This document shows, piece after piece, positions 18,596 to 27,148 of a stretch of 64,000 nucleotides of DNA (positions are counted from its first letter, which is position 1; every line of letters starts with the position of its first letter). A program made the position numbers and the translations under genes. Source of the stretch: Kordiimonadales bacterium IMCC3096 (lineage in GTDB: Bacteria; Pseudomonadota; Alphaproteobacteria; Minwuiales; Minwuiaceae). A model generated the notes under the pieces. That model did no database searches and was not told the origin of the DNA. It saw only the letters and a program-made list of their open reading frames with translations. The stretch is taken from NCBI GenBank assembly GCA_016865035.1, contig CP018227.1, positions 62,001-126,000 on the forward strand. The letters run 5' to 3'.

Positions 18596-18650
18596 ACGGC
18601 CGATCCGGCCCGCACGCCTGCGAAAAAGCGGGCATGGCTGCTCACGCCGT

Positions 18651-18679
18651 TTGCATAGCATCCGGGCAGTCGCTATCTA
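18651..18679 (+). promoter_or_regulatory. Possible housekeeping promoter upstream of the TPR gene
   Basis: TTGCAT (18651-18656) and TATCTA (18674-18679) are 17 bases apart. Both hexamers match the consensus only partly, so this is a weak candidate, but a promoter is expected in this 125-base gap after the flagellar run. Confidence 0.3.
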
Positions 18680-18720
18680 GTGCGCTTGTTCTGATCCCAA
18701 GGTAACAGCAGGCGGCAGCG

Positions 18721-19374
18721 TTGAGCGACGATCTGATTTTCCGTGAGGTGGACGAAGATGTCCGCCGCGACCGTGCAACAGAGATGGCGCGCCGCTATGG
18801 CCCCTATGCGATCGCCGCCGTTGTGCTGGTGATCGCGGCCACCGCCGCAATCGTCGGCTGGCGCGAATATACCGCCGCCGAACAGCAGGCGCAGGGTGCC
18901 CGGTTCGAAGAGGCGATGATCCTGCTCGAAAGCGACAAACCTGCTGAGGCGGCAGAGATCTTCGAGGCTCTGGTCGCGGAGGGATCGGACGGCTATCGCG
19001 CCCTTGCCGGCCAGCAGGCCGCTGCCGCGCGTGCCGCAGCCGGAGATGACGCCGCAGCCCTGTCGGCTTTCGACCGCATCCGTCGCGATGACGACCTGCC
19101 CGCCGAACAGCGGGATCTGGCCGCGATCAAGGCGGCGATGCTGGCGCTGAAGACCGATGGTGCCGATGCGGCGACCGAACGACTGCAGCCGGTCATTGAT
19201 GGATCAGGCCCCTTCCGCGGCATGGCCCGCGAGGTCCAGGCCGCCGCGCAACTGACTGCGGGGGACAGGGCCGGTGCGATCGCCACCCTGAAGGATCTGA
19301 CCCAGGACGCCACATCAACTGCCGGCGTCAAGGCCCGCGCCGAACAGTTCCTGCGGGCGCTCGGGGCCGAGTGA
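18721..19374 (+). CDS. YfgM-like TPR membrane protein
   Basis: A 217-residue protein with a short cytoplasmic start, one membrane segment (about residues 28-47) and a periplasmic part rich in Ala and paired helices of the TPR_21 type (FEEAMILLESDKPAEAAEIF). YfgM proteins are periplasmic chaperone helpers associated with SecYEG/PpiD, and the gene usually lies just before bamB, as here with a one-base gap. The start is TTG at 18721 with a modest AGGCGGCAG upstream. The homology is clear by architecture and place, less so by sequence. Confidence 0.8.
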   Translation: MSDDLIFREVDEDVRRDRATEMARRYGPYAIAAVVLVIAATAAIVGWREYTAAEQQAQGARFEEAMILLESDKPAEAAEIFEALVAEGSDGYRALAGQQAAAARAAAGDDAAALSAFDRIRRDDDLPAEQRDLAAIKAAMLALKTDGADAATERLQPVIDGSGPFRGMAREVQAAAQLTAGDRAGAIATLKDLTQDATSTAGVKARAEQFLRALGAE

Positions 19375-19375
19375 C

Positions 19376-20713
19376 ATGCTTGCCCGTCACCCCTTCATCC
19401 GACTGGCTGCGGCGGGTGCGCTGGCGCTGACCCTTTCCGGTTGCGATACGGTCAGTGGCTGGTTCACGTCGGAAGAACCCCGGTTGCCCGGCGAACGGAT
19501 CTCGATCCTGGCGCTGGAATCCAAGCTGGAGCCGGAGCAGCGTGTGCAGGATCTGGAAGTCATCCTGCCTGCCCCCTTCGTCAATGCGGAATGGCCCCAG
19601 TCCGCCGGAACATCAAACGCCGCCATGCAGCATGTCGCACTTGGTCCGTCGCTGCAGCGTGTCTGGAGCGCTGACATCGGTGCGGGCGCGGATGGTGAGG
19701 AGCAGATCGTCTCCCGCGCGCTGGTTGCGGGTGGCCGCGTCTACACGATGGACTCCGAGGCCAAGATCACCGCGTTCAATGCCCGCACCGGGGAACGCAT
19801 CTGGCGTGTCGGTCTGGCACGTCGGGGCGAGGACCTGGGGGAGATCGGCGGCGGCATGGCCATTGGCGAGGGTCGCCTTGTCGTGGCAACCGCCTATGGC
19901 GATATCTACGCCATGGAGCTTGCGACAGGCCGCTACTACTGGCGCGGCAAGGTCGACGGCCCGGTACGCGGCGCACCGACCATCAGCAATGGCCGGATAT
20001 TCCTGCTCGCCTCCGAGAACCGGCTGTTCGCGCTGAGCATCGAGGATGGCTCCGAGCTCTGGCAGCACCAGGGCATCATCGAGGCGGCGGAGCTGATCGG
20101 TGCCCCTGCCCCTTCGGCGCAGGGCCCGTTCGTGCTGGCGCCCTATTCGTCCGGCGAGCTCTACACGCTGCGTGCTGATACCGGGCAGGCCCTCTGGTCG
20201 GACCAGCTTGTCCGCGCCCGGCGCATCACCCCGCTCGGCTCGATCAACGACCTGGACGGTCAGCCGATCATCGACGACGGCAAGGTCTATGCGATCAGCC
20301 ATGGCGGCTATCTGGCTGCCTATGATCTGCGTCAGGGCAATCGCCTTTGGGATCAGGACATGGCCGGCAGCGAGACCCCCTGGATCGCAGGTGGCTTCCT
20401 GTTCATCGTCACCAACGAGGCCGAGCTCGTGGCGCTCTCGACGCTGGATGGCGGCATCCGCTGGGTCACCCAGATGCCGAAGTTCACCGATGTGGAGGAC
20501 AAGCGCGGGCGCATCACCTGGGTCGGCCCGGTTCTGGCCGGTGATCGCCTGATCGTGGCGGGCAGCAATGGCGCCGTCTGGTCCATGTCCCCCTATGACG
20601 GTTCTGCCCTCGGAAGCATCAAGTTCTCCGACAGTATTTCGGTGGCACCCGTCGTGGCGGGGGAAACGCTGTACATAGTCACGGATGGCGGCGATCTCGT
20701 CGCCTATCGATAG
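19376..20713 (+). CDS. bamB: Outer-membrane assembly lipoprotein BamB
   Basis: BamB is an accessory lipoprotein of the BAM complex that inserts beta-barrel proteins in the outer membrane. The 445-residue product has a lipoprotein signal with lipobox LSGC (Cys23). It carries repeated PQQ-like propeller blades, for example YTMDSEAKITAFNARTGERIW, ALSIEDGSELWQHQG and YTLRADTGQALW. It follows the YfgM-like gene by one base and precedes der by 13, the conserved yfgM-bamB-der order of proteobacteria. Confidence 0.93.
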   Translation: MLARHPFIRLAAAGALALTLSGCDTVSGWFTSEEPRLPGERISILALESKLEPEQRVQDLEVILPAPFVNAEWPQSAGTSNAAMQHVALGPSLQRVWSADIGAGADGEEQIVSRALVAGGRVYTMDSEAKITAFNARTGERIWRVGLARRGEDLGEIGGGMAIGEGRLVVATAYGDIYAMELATGRYYWRGKVDGPVRGAPTISNGRIFLLASENRLFALSIEDGSELWQHQGIIEAAELIGAPAPSAQGPFVLAPYSSGELYTLRADTGQALWSDQLVRARRITPLGSINDLDGQPIIDDGKVYAISHGGYLAAYDLRQGNRLWDQDMAGSETPWIAGGFLFIVTNEAELVALSTLDGGIRWVTQMPKFTDVEDKRGRITWVGPVLAGDRLIVAGSNGAVWSMSPYDGSALGSIKFSDSISVAPVVAGETLYIVTDGGDLVAYR

Positions 20714-20726
20714 AACGGCCTGACTC

Positions 20727-22082
20727 ATGAGTTTCACTGTTGCCATCATCGGCCGACCCAACGTCGGCAAGTCCACGCTGTTCAACCGTCTGGTGGGCAA
20801 GCGACTGGCGCTTGTCGATGACCTGCCGGGTGTCACCCGCGACCGCCGGGAGGGCCTGGGCCATATCGCCCGGCTGGAATTCCGGGTGATCGATACCGCC
20901 GGTCTGGAGGATGTCTTCGACAACAGTCTGGAGGCGCGCATGCGCCAGCAGACCGAGCTGGCCCTGGCGGAGGCGGATGTCGCGCTTTTTGTCATCGATG
21001 CGCGCGCCGGGGTGACCCCGGTGGACCAGCACTTCGGCGACTGGCTGCGCCGCAGCGAGGTGCCGGTCATCGTCGTCGCCAACAAGTGCGAGGGCCGCGC
21101 GGGCGAAGGCGGCATCTATGACGCCTTCGGCATGGGTCTGGGTGACCCGGTCGCCATCTCGGCCGAGCATGGCGAAGGCATGGTCGATCTGCATGACGCG
21201 CTGCTGCCCTTCGCCCCGGACGACGACGGGGAGACGGTCGAGGACGACCCTGACAACAAGCCGCTGATGCTGGCCATTGTCGGTCGCCCGAACGCGGGCA
21301 AGTCCACCCTGATCAACCGGATCATCGGCCAGGAACGGCTGCTCACGGGGCCGGAGGCCGGCATCACGCGCGATTCCATCTCCGTCGACTGGGAACATGA
21401 AGGGCGCACCATCCGTCTCTATGACACCGCCGGAATGCGCCGCCGCGCCCGGGTGAACCAGAAGCTGGAAAAGCTCGCGGTTGCCGATGGCCTGCGCGCG
21501 GTGCAGTTCGCGGAGATCGTTGTCCTGCTGATCGATGCCACACAGCCGCTGGAACGGCAGGATCTGGTGATCGCGCGGCAGACGGAGGAAGAGGGCCGCG
21601 GCCTCGTCATCGGCGTCAACAAGTGGGACCTGGTGGAAGACGGCGCCGAGACCATGACGGAGATCCGCTACAAGCTGGAAACCCAGCTTGCCCAGATCAA
21701 GGGCGTCCCGATCGTCACTTTCTCGGCCCTGAAGGGGCGCGGCGTGGACAAGCTGCTGCCGACAGTCCTGAAGGCGGAGAAGGCCTGGAACCTGCGTGTC
21801 AGCACGGCGCGTCTGAACCGCTGGATCGAGGAAATGACCCGGAAACATCCGCCGCCGCTGGTGGACGGACGCCGGTTCCGCATCCGCTACATGACCCAGG
21901 TCAAGGCGCGTCCGCCGACCTTCAGCCTGTTCACGTCCTCCGGTGGTCAGTTGCCCTCGGCCTACGAGCGCTATCTGGTCAATGGCCTGCGGGACACGTT
22001 CGGGCTGCACGGCGTGCCGATCCGGATTATGCTGCGCAAGTCGAAGAACCCCTTCGCCAGTGAGGACGAAAGACGCCGATGA
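20727..22082 (+). CDS. der: Ribosome-assembly GTPase Der (EngA)
   Basis: Der has two GTPase domains in tandem and is needed for maturation of the 50S ribosomal subunit. The 451-residue product shows both P-loops, GRPNVGKS (9-16) and GRPNAGKS (186-193), each with its switch (VIDTAGLED and LYDTAGMRR) and base-recognition motif (NKCE and NKWD). A KH-like C-terminal domain ends at residue 451. NKCE in place of NKxD in the first domain is common in this family. The stop overlaps the start of the P450 gene in an ATGA. Confidence 0.96.
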   Translation: MSFTVAIIGRPNVGKSTLFNRLVGKRLALVDDLPGVTRDRREGLGHIARLEFRVIDTAGLEDVFDNSLEARMRQQTELALAEADVALFVIDARAGVTPVDQHFGDWLRRSEVPVIVVANKCEGRAGEGGIYDAFGMGLGDPVAISAEHGEGMVDLHDALLPFAPDDDGETVEDDPDNKPLMLAIVGRPNAGKSTLINRIIGQERLLTGPEAGITRDSISVDWEHEGRTIRLYDTAGMRRRARVNQKLEKLAVADGLRAVQFAEIVVLLIDATQPLERQDLVIARQTEEEGRGLVIGVNKWDLVEDGAETMTEIRYKLETQLAQIKGVPIVTFSALKGRGVDKLLPTVLKAEKAWNLRVSTARLNRWIEEMTRKHPPPLVDGRRFRIRYMTQVKARPPTFSLFTSSGGQLPSAYERYLVNGLRDTFGLHGVPIRIMLRKSKNPFASEDERRR

Positions 22083-23473
22083 TCGATGCGGTGGACCTGA
22101 GCAACCGCCCGCGCCAGCGCCATCCGGGCAAGGACCGGCGGCTGAGCGTGGTGGAGACCATCCGGACCATCCGCGACAACATCATCGAGGTCTATCCGCC
22201 CTACGTCTTCGACAAGGACTGCACCTTCCGCCGCATCGGGTTCCAGCCGTTCATCCTGGTGAACCGCCCGGACTGGATCCACGAGATCCTGGTGGAGAAG
22301 CCCGACATCTACACCAAGGGTCGTCTGAACCGCCGTATCCTGGGCCCTGCCCTCGGCAACGGCCTGCTGACGTCGGAAGGCACCTTCTGGCGCAGGCAGC
22401 GCCGCATCGCCGCTCCGGCCTTCCATTACAGGCGTCTGCGGGTCCTGGCCGACATCATGGCCGAATGTACCGAGGGGCTGATCGAACGCTGGGACGCCAT
22501 TGCCGACACCGGTCGCCATGTGGACATCGCGCAGGAGATGATGCGCCTGACCATGGAGATCGTGGCGCGGACCCTGTTTTCCCGCGATCTCGGAACCTCC
22601 ATCGATGAACTGGGCAAGGCCGTCGCGACCCTGATCAGCAGCTTCGGTCGGACGCCGGTGATCGAGATGCTGGGCCTGCCCGAATGGTTGCCGCGCATCC
22701 GAGACCCGGAGGCAAAGCGGGCACTGGCCACCCTGGACCGCATGATCCTCGACCTGATCGAGACCCGCCGCAGCGCTGCGGAACCGGGGGAGGATCTGCT
22801 GCAGATGCTGCTGGACGCGCGCGACCCGGAAACCGGCGAGGGCATGACCGATGCGCAGTTGCGCGATGAGGTCGTCACCCTGTTCGCCGCCGGTCACGAG
22901 ACGACGGCGCAGGCCCTGACCTGGGTGTTCTACCTGCTGGACCAGCACCCGGACGAGGATGCCCTGCTGCACCGGGAAGTGACACGGATGCTCGGGGAAC
23001 GGCGTCCCGGATTCGATGACCTGCACCCGCTGCAACGTACCCGCATGATCTTTGACGAGACGTTGCGGCTCTATCCACCGGCCTTTTCAATCAGTCGCTT
23101 CGCGGAGAAAGCTGACAGATTGGATGGAGAAGGTGGCGACGGACTGCTGGTGCCGAGGGGGGCCTATGTGACGGTCAGCCCCTACATCACGCACCGCAAT
23201 CCCCGGCTCTGGCCGGACCCGGAAATCTTCAACCCGGACCGGTTCGCCGACGAGAAGGTTCATGCCCGCCACAAGCACGCCTATTTCCCGTTCGGCGGCG
23301 GCCCGCGCATCTGCATCGGGTCCGGGTTCGCGCAGACGGAGGGACGGCTGGCGCTGGCCATGATCGCCCGGCGCTATCGCCTGCGTCTGAAGCAGGGCCA
23401 CCCTGTCATGCCACAGGGCATCGTGACGTTGCGTCCGCGCTTCGGTATGAAGATGAGCATAGAACGACGATAA
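22079..23473 (+). CDS. Cytochrome P450
   Basis: A 464-residue soluble P450 monooxygenase. The oxygen-activating I-helix motif is AGHETT (271-276), the ExxR pair is ETLR (327-330) and the haem loop is FGGGPRICIG with the ligand Cys412. The sequence looks nearer to the CYP4/CYP102-like fatty-acid hydroxylase group (PFGGGPRICIG, long N-terminus) than to the camphor type, but the substrate is not known. No redox partner gene is adjacent. It overlaps der by four bases, so it is likely read from the der transcript, an odd place for a P450. The CoA-transferase gene follows after 40 bases. Confidence 0.93.
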   Translation: MIDAVDLSNRPRQRHPGKDRRLSVVETIRTIRDNIIEVYPPYVFDKDCTFRRIGFQPFILVNRPDWIHEILVEKPDIYTKGRLNRRILGPALGNGLLTSEGTFWRRQRRIAAPAFHYRRLRVLADIMAECTEGLIERWDAIADTGRHVDIAQEMMRLTMEIVARTLFSRDLGTSIDELGKAVATLISSFGRTPVIEMLGLPEWLPRIRDPEAKRALATLDRMILDLIETRRSAAEPGEDLLQMLLDARDPETGEGMTDAQLRDEVVTLFAAGHETTAQALTWVFYLLDQHPDEDALLHREVTRMLGERRPGFDDLHPLQRTRMIFDETLRLYPPAFSISRFAEKADRLDGEGGDGLLVPRGAYVTVSPYITHRNPRLWPDPEIFNPDRFADEKVHARHKHAYFPFGGGPRICIGSGFAQTEGRLALAMIARRYRLRLKQGHPVMPQGIVTLRPRFGMKMSIERR

Positions 23474-23513
23474 GTGCGCGCTGCGGCGCCGCGATCCTGG
23501 GGAGGAATGCAAG

Positions 23514-24701
23514 ATGAGTGGTGTGTTGAGCGGTTACCGGGTGCTGGATTTCGGGCGCTATATCGCCGGACCCTATTGCGCCACCCTGCTGGCCGAGTTC
23601 GGTGCCGACGTGATCCGTATCGAGAAGGTCGCGGGATCGGAGGATCGCTACACCACCCCCGTGAACGGTGACGGCGGCGTCGGCGCCCTGTTCATGCAGG
23701 TCAACCGCAACAAGCGCGGCATGACGCTGAATCCGATGAAGCCGGAAGGTCGGGAGATCGTGGCGAAGCTGGTGGAGACCGCCGATGTGGTGGTGGCCAA
23801 CCTGCCGCCGCAGGGCCTGCTGGCCATGGGTCTGGACCTGGAAAGCCTGCGCAAGATCAAGAAGGACATCATCCTGACCACCGTCTCCGCCTATGGCCAC
23901 GGCGGTCCCTACAGCGACCGGGTCGGCTTCGACGGCATCGGCCAAGTCATGTCGGGCAGCACCTACATGTCGGGGTCCGAGGATCAGCCGGTGAAGTTCG
24001 CTGCCCCCTTCGTCGATTTCACCACCGCCATGATGTCCGCCATCGGCACGCTGGTGGCCCTGATGCACCGCGACAAGACCGGTGAGGGCCAGATGGTGGA
24101 GGGGGCGCTGGTGCGTTCCGCGCTCACCATCGGCAATGCGGCGCTGATCGAACAGGCCCTGACCGGCATCAACCGCAAGCCCACCCTGAACCGAGGCCAG
24201 ACCGCAGGCCCGACCGACATCATCCAGACCGGCGATGGCTGGATCATCGTGCAGGTGGTGGGCCGGCCGCTGTTCGAACGCTGGGCCGACATGGTCGGTC
24301 GCCCGGAACTGAAGGATGACCCGCGCTTCACCAGCGACCTCGACCGCGGCGACAATGGCGAGATCCTCTCGGAAATCGCGCGTGAACATGCGAAGGGGCG
24401 CAAGACCGTGGATGTGCTGGCCGACTACGCCGCCGCCTCCGTTCCCGCCGGTCCGATGCATTCACCGCAGCAGGCGCTGGACGACCCGCATATCCAGGCC
24501 ATGGGCTTCCTGCAGGGCGTCGAGTACCCGGATGTTCCCGCCCCTGCCCCGATCGCCTCCGCGCCGATCAACCTGAGCAGCACGCCCGGCGGTATCCGCC
24601 ACCGTGCACCGATGCTGGGCGAGCATACCGATCAGATCCTGGCCGACCTGGGCTATGGCGCCGACGTGATCGCCGCCCTGCGCGAGAAACGGGTCGTCTG
24701 A
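23514..24701 (+). CDS. CaiB/BaiF-family CoA-transferase
   Basis: A class III CoA-transferase of 395 residues that moves CoA between carboxylic acids through an Asp-bound intermediate. It has the family start LSGYRVLDFGRYIAGPYCATLL, the segment FGADVIRIEK and Asp168 in APFVDFTTA at the catalytic place. GGGGAGGAA precedes the ATG. The acid substrate cannot be told from sequence. Position after the P450 suggests the pair may act on one compound (oxidation then CoA activation); this is an inference. The gene converges with fxsA, only four bases away. Confidence 0.92.
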   Translation: MSGVLSGYRVLDFGRYIAGPYCATLLAEFGADVIRIEKVAGSEDRYTTPVNGDGGVGALFMQVNRNKRGMTLNPMKPEGREIVAKLVETADVVVANLPPQGLLAMGLDLESLRKIKKDIILTTVSAYGHGGPYSDRVGFDGIGQVMSGSTYMSGSEDQPVKFAAPFVDFTTAMMSAIGTLVALMHRDKTGEGQMVEGALVRSALTIGNAALIEQALTGINRKPTLNRGQTAGPTDIIQTGDGWIIVQVVGRPLFERWADMVGRPELKDDPRFTSDLDRGDNGEILSEIAREHAKGRKTVDVLADYAAASVPAGPMHSPQQALDDPHIQAMGFLQGVEYPDVPAPAPIASAPINLSSTPGGIRHRAPMLGEHTDQILADLGYGADVIAALREKRVV

Positions 24702-24705
24702 CCGC

Positions 24706-25182
24706 CTAACGCAGTTTCTCGCGGTCGGGATCGACCGTTTCATATTCGCCGTCGATGACCGGCCCGCTGCCATCGGGACCGCGGCGGGGTCCGCTGTGCG
24801 GTCCCTGCGCCGCGCTGGCGCGGACATGCACCTTCACCCGACTGGCGATGGAGACCGCGATAAGTCGCCGCAGCGGGGGCAGGAACAGCAGGAATCCGAT
24901 GCTGTCAGTCACGAAACCCGGCGTCAGCAGCAGCAGTCCCGCAGCGAAGATGCACAGGCCTTCGAACATCTCGAAGAGTGGCGGCTGTCCCTCCTCCATG
25001 CGCGCGCGGATGCGCCCGACGACGCCATATCCTTGTGTACGCAGCAGGATTGTCCCCGCGACACCGGTGACGATGACGATAGCCAGCGTGGGCCAGAGGC
25101 CGATCACGTCACCGGCCTGGATGAAGACCGCGATCTCGATGATCGGCATTGCAATGAAGAGAAGCAGGAATAGCAGGGGCAT
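24706..25182 (-). CDS. fxsA: FxsA-family membrane protein
   Basis: A 158-residue inner-membrane protein. It begins MPLLFLLLFIAMPIIEIAVF, followed by the FxsA core (GLWPTLAIVIVTGVAGTILL, then RTQG) and a third hydrophobic part LCIFAAGLLLLTPGFVTDSI. The C-terminal tail is charged. In E. coli FxsA overexpression relieves phage T7 exclusion by the F plasmid; the normal role is unknown. The start at 25182 fits the hydrophobic N-terminus of the family, though the ribosome site is weak. It is divergent from the Tim44-like gene, an arrangement common in alphaproteobacteria. Confidence 0.88.
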   Translation of the reverse strand: MPLLFLLLFIAMPIIEIAVFIQAGDVIGLWPTLAIVIVTGVAGTILLRTQGYGVVGRIRARMEEGQPPLFEMFEGLCIFAAGLLLLTPGFVTDSIGFLLFLPPLRRLIAVSIASRVKVHVRASAAQGPHSGPRRGPDGSGPVIDGEYETVDPDREKLR

Positions 25183-25280
25183 GGCTTGTTCGCGCGGTGT
25201 CCGCGGCCTATGTTGGTTGCAGTGAAGCCCGCAAGCGAGGGCAATCATCAACCCCCGGCGCACGCGCCAGTGAGTGGAAT

Positions 25281-25997
25281 ATGGGTAACGGATTCCCGAT
25301 TTTCGAGATTGTAATCTTCGGCATGATCGCAGCATTCCTGATTCTGCGGCTGCGGAACACGCTTGGCCGCCGCACGGGGCATGAGCAGGAGCACCCGCGG
25401 ACGCGTCTCGGGGGCCTGGGCACGAAGCCGTCCGAGGCATCTGACGAGCGCGGTGACAACATCATCGATCTGCCGGCCCGCGACGGCGTAAGGCGCGACG
25501 ACAGGCCGGAGGATGACATGCCACCGGCCGAGGACGCCTCACCGCTGGAGCAGGGCCTGTACGCGATCCGCAAGGCGGACCCGAACTTCGACCGCCGCAC
25601 ATTCGCCGACGGCGCACGCGGCGCCTACGAGATGATCGTGAATGCCTTCGCCGCCGGGGACAGGGATACGCTGAGGCCGCTGCTGGCCGAGAAGGTCTTC
25701 GGCAGCTTCTCCGCAGCCATCGATGCGCGTGAGGCCGCGAAACAGACGCAGGAAACCACGCTGGTCGGCATCAAGCAGGCGGAGATCGTCGAGGCGGAAC
25801 TGACCGATAGCAAGGTCGCGGAAGTGACCGTGAAGTTCGTTTCGAGCATGATCTCGGCCACAAAGGATTCGGAAGGACGCGTCATCGCAGGTGATCCGAA
25901 TGACGTGAACACGCTGACCGAGATCTGGACCTTTGCCCGCGACACGCGTTCCCGTGACCCGAACTGGGAACTGATCGCGACCCGCTCCGCGCACTGA
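25281..25997 (+). CDS. Tim44-like domain protein (TimA)
   Basis: A 238-residue protein with an N-terminal membrane helix (FEIVIFGMIAAFLILRLRNTL), a charged low-complexity linker to about residue 85, and a C-terminal Tim44/MRPL45-type domain (FADGARGAYEMIVNAFAAGD through DPNWELIAT). It is the bacterial relative of mitochondrial Tim44 and is anchored in the inner membrane; its exact partner is not settled. The ATG at 25281 follows GTGGA and starts the membrane helix. It is divergent from fxsA and precedes the oxygenase gene by two bases. Confidence 0.88.
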   Translation: MGNGFPIFEIVIFGMIAAFLILRLRNTLGRRTGHEQEHPRTRLGGLGTKPSEASDERGDNIIDLPARDGVRRDDRPEDDMPPAEDASPLEQGLYAIRKADPNFDRRTFADGARGAYEMIVNAFAAGDRDTLRPLLAEKVFGSFSAAIDAREAAKQTQETTLVGIKQAEIVEAELTDSKVAEVTVKFVSSMISATKDSEGRVIAGDPNDVNTLTEIWTFARDTRSRDPNWELIATRSAH

Positions 25998-25999
25998 TC

Positions 26000-27148
26000 A
26001 TGGATACATTGGCGGCGCCTTCAGCGCGTCTTCATCCTGGTGATCCCGCCCCGGATTTCACCGCGCCGTCAACTGTGAACCCGGCATTTCATTTCAATAC
26101 CATCGGCGGACACCGCGCGGTGCTCGTGTTCCTGAACGGGCCGGAACGCATTCAGGCACGCAGGGTTCTGGCTGCCGCACTGCCGTCACTGCGCTCCAAG
26201 GGTGTGCATGTCTTCGGCGTGGTGCCGGGGCCTGATGCGTCGGTCGCGGCTGACCAGGATGGCACCAACCTGCCGATCACGCTGTTCCGCGATGTCGATG
26301 GTGCCATTGCCCGACGGTTCCGCATGGTGAAGCCCCGGCAGGGGGAAACGCCGCCGAGTCTGCTGAACGGTGCCTATGTCATTGACGAGAGTGTCCGCAT
26401 CGTCGGCTTCCAGCCCCTCGCCCCGCTGGACTCGCTGGCGCAGCGCCTGCACGACATGCTGGACCACATTCCGCCCCGTGAACCGCCGGTCACCATCGAG
26501 CGGCAGGCACCTGTGCTGGTGGTGCCCAATGTCATCCCGCCGGAATTCTGTCGGCGGCTGATCAATTACTTCGAGAGCACGGGCGGTTCCGAGAGCGGCT
26601 TCATGCGTGAGGTCGACGGACGCACCGTCGGCATCATGGACAGCCGTTTCAAGCGTCGACAGGACTGCCTGATCGAGGATCAGGCCCTGCGTGCGGAGGT
26701 GCGTGACGCGATCAACCGTCGCCTCTGCCCGCTGATCTTCCGGGCCTTCAACTTCAACGCCACCCGTCTGGAACGCTATCTGGTCGCCTGCTACGACGAG
26801 AAATCGGGCGGTTTCTTCCGCGCCCATCGCGACAACACGACCAAGGGCACGGCGCATCGTCGCTTCGCGGTCACGATCAATCTGAATGCGGAGGAATACG
26901 ACGGCGGCGACCTGCGGTTCCCGGAATATGTCGATCACCGCTATCGCGCGCCGACAGGCGGTGCGGTGGTGTTCGGCTGTGGTGTGCTGCATGAGGCCAT
27001 GCCGGTCACACGCGGCACCCGCTATGCCCTGCTGCCGTTCCTGTTCGATGAGGAGGCGGAGAAACTGCGGGCGGCCAACCTCTCCTTCCTGGACAGCGAC
27101 CGCATCATCAATCTGAACGATCCGGCACCGGTGCTGCCAGCCGGATGA
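26000..27148 (+). CDS. Fusion of redoxin-like domain and 2OG-Fe(II) oxygenase (prolyl 4-hydroxylase type)
   Basis: A 382-residue protein with two domains. Residues 11-155 look like an AhpC/TSA redoxin (LHPGDPAPDFTAPST at the start), but the catalytic PxxxTxxC is missing: the place reads LNGPERIQARRVL with no Cys. Residues 170-350 form a P4Hc-type dioxygenase with iron ligands His276, Asp278 and His331 and 2-oxoglutarate-binding Arg341, so this half looks active. The substrate is unknown. It sits between the Tim44-like gene (2-base gap) and mltA (ATGA overlap), so it is co-transcribed with envelope genes. The redoxin half may serve as a substrate or partner-binding module. Confidence 0.82.
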   Translation: MDTLAAPSARLHPGDPAPDFTAPSTVNPAFHFNTIGGHRAVLVFLNGPERIQARRVLAAALPSLRSKGVHVFGVVPGPDASVAADQDGTNLPITLFRDVDGAIARRFRMVKPRQGETPPSLLNGAYVIDESVRIVGFQPLAPLDSLAQRLHDMLDHIPPREPPVTIERQAPVLVVPNVIPPEFCRRLINYFESTGGSESGFMREVDGRTVGIMDSRFKRRQDCLIEDQALRAEVRDAINRRLCPLIFRAFNFNATRLERYLVACYDEKSGGFFRAHRDNTTKGTAHRRFAVTINLNAEEYDGGDLRFPEYVDHRYRAPTGGAVVFGCGVLHEAMPVTRGTRYALLPFLFDEEAEKLRAANLSFLDSDRIINLNDPAPVLPAG

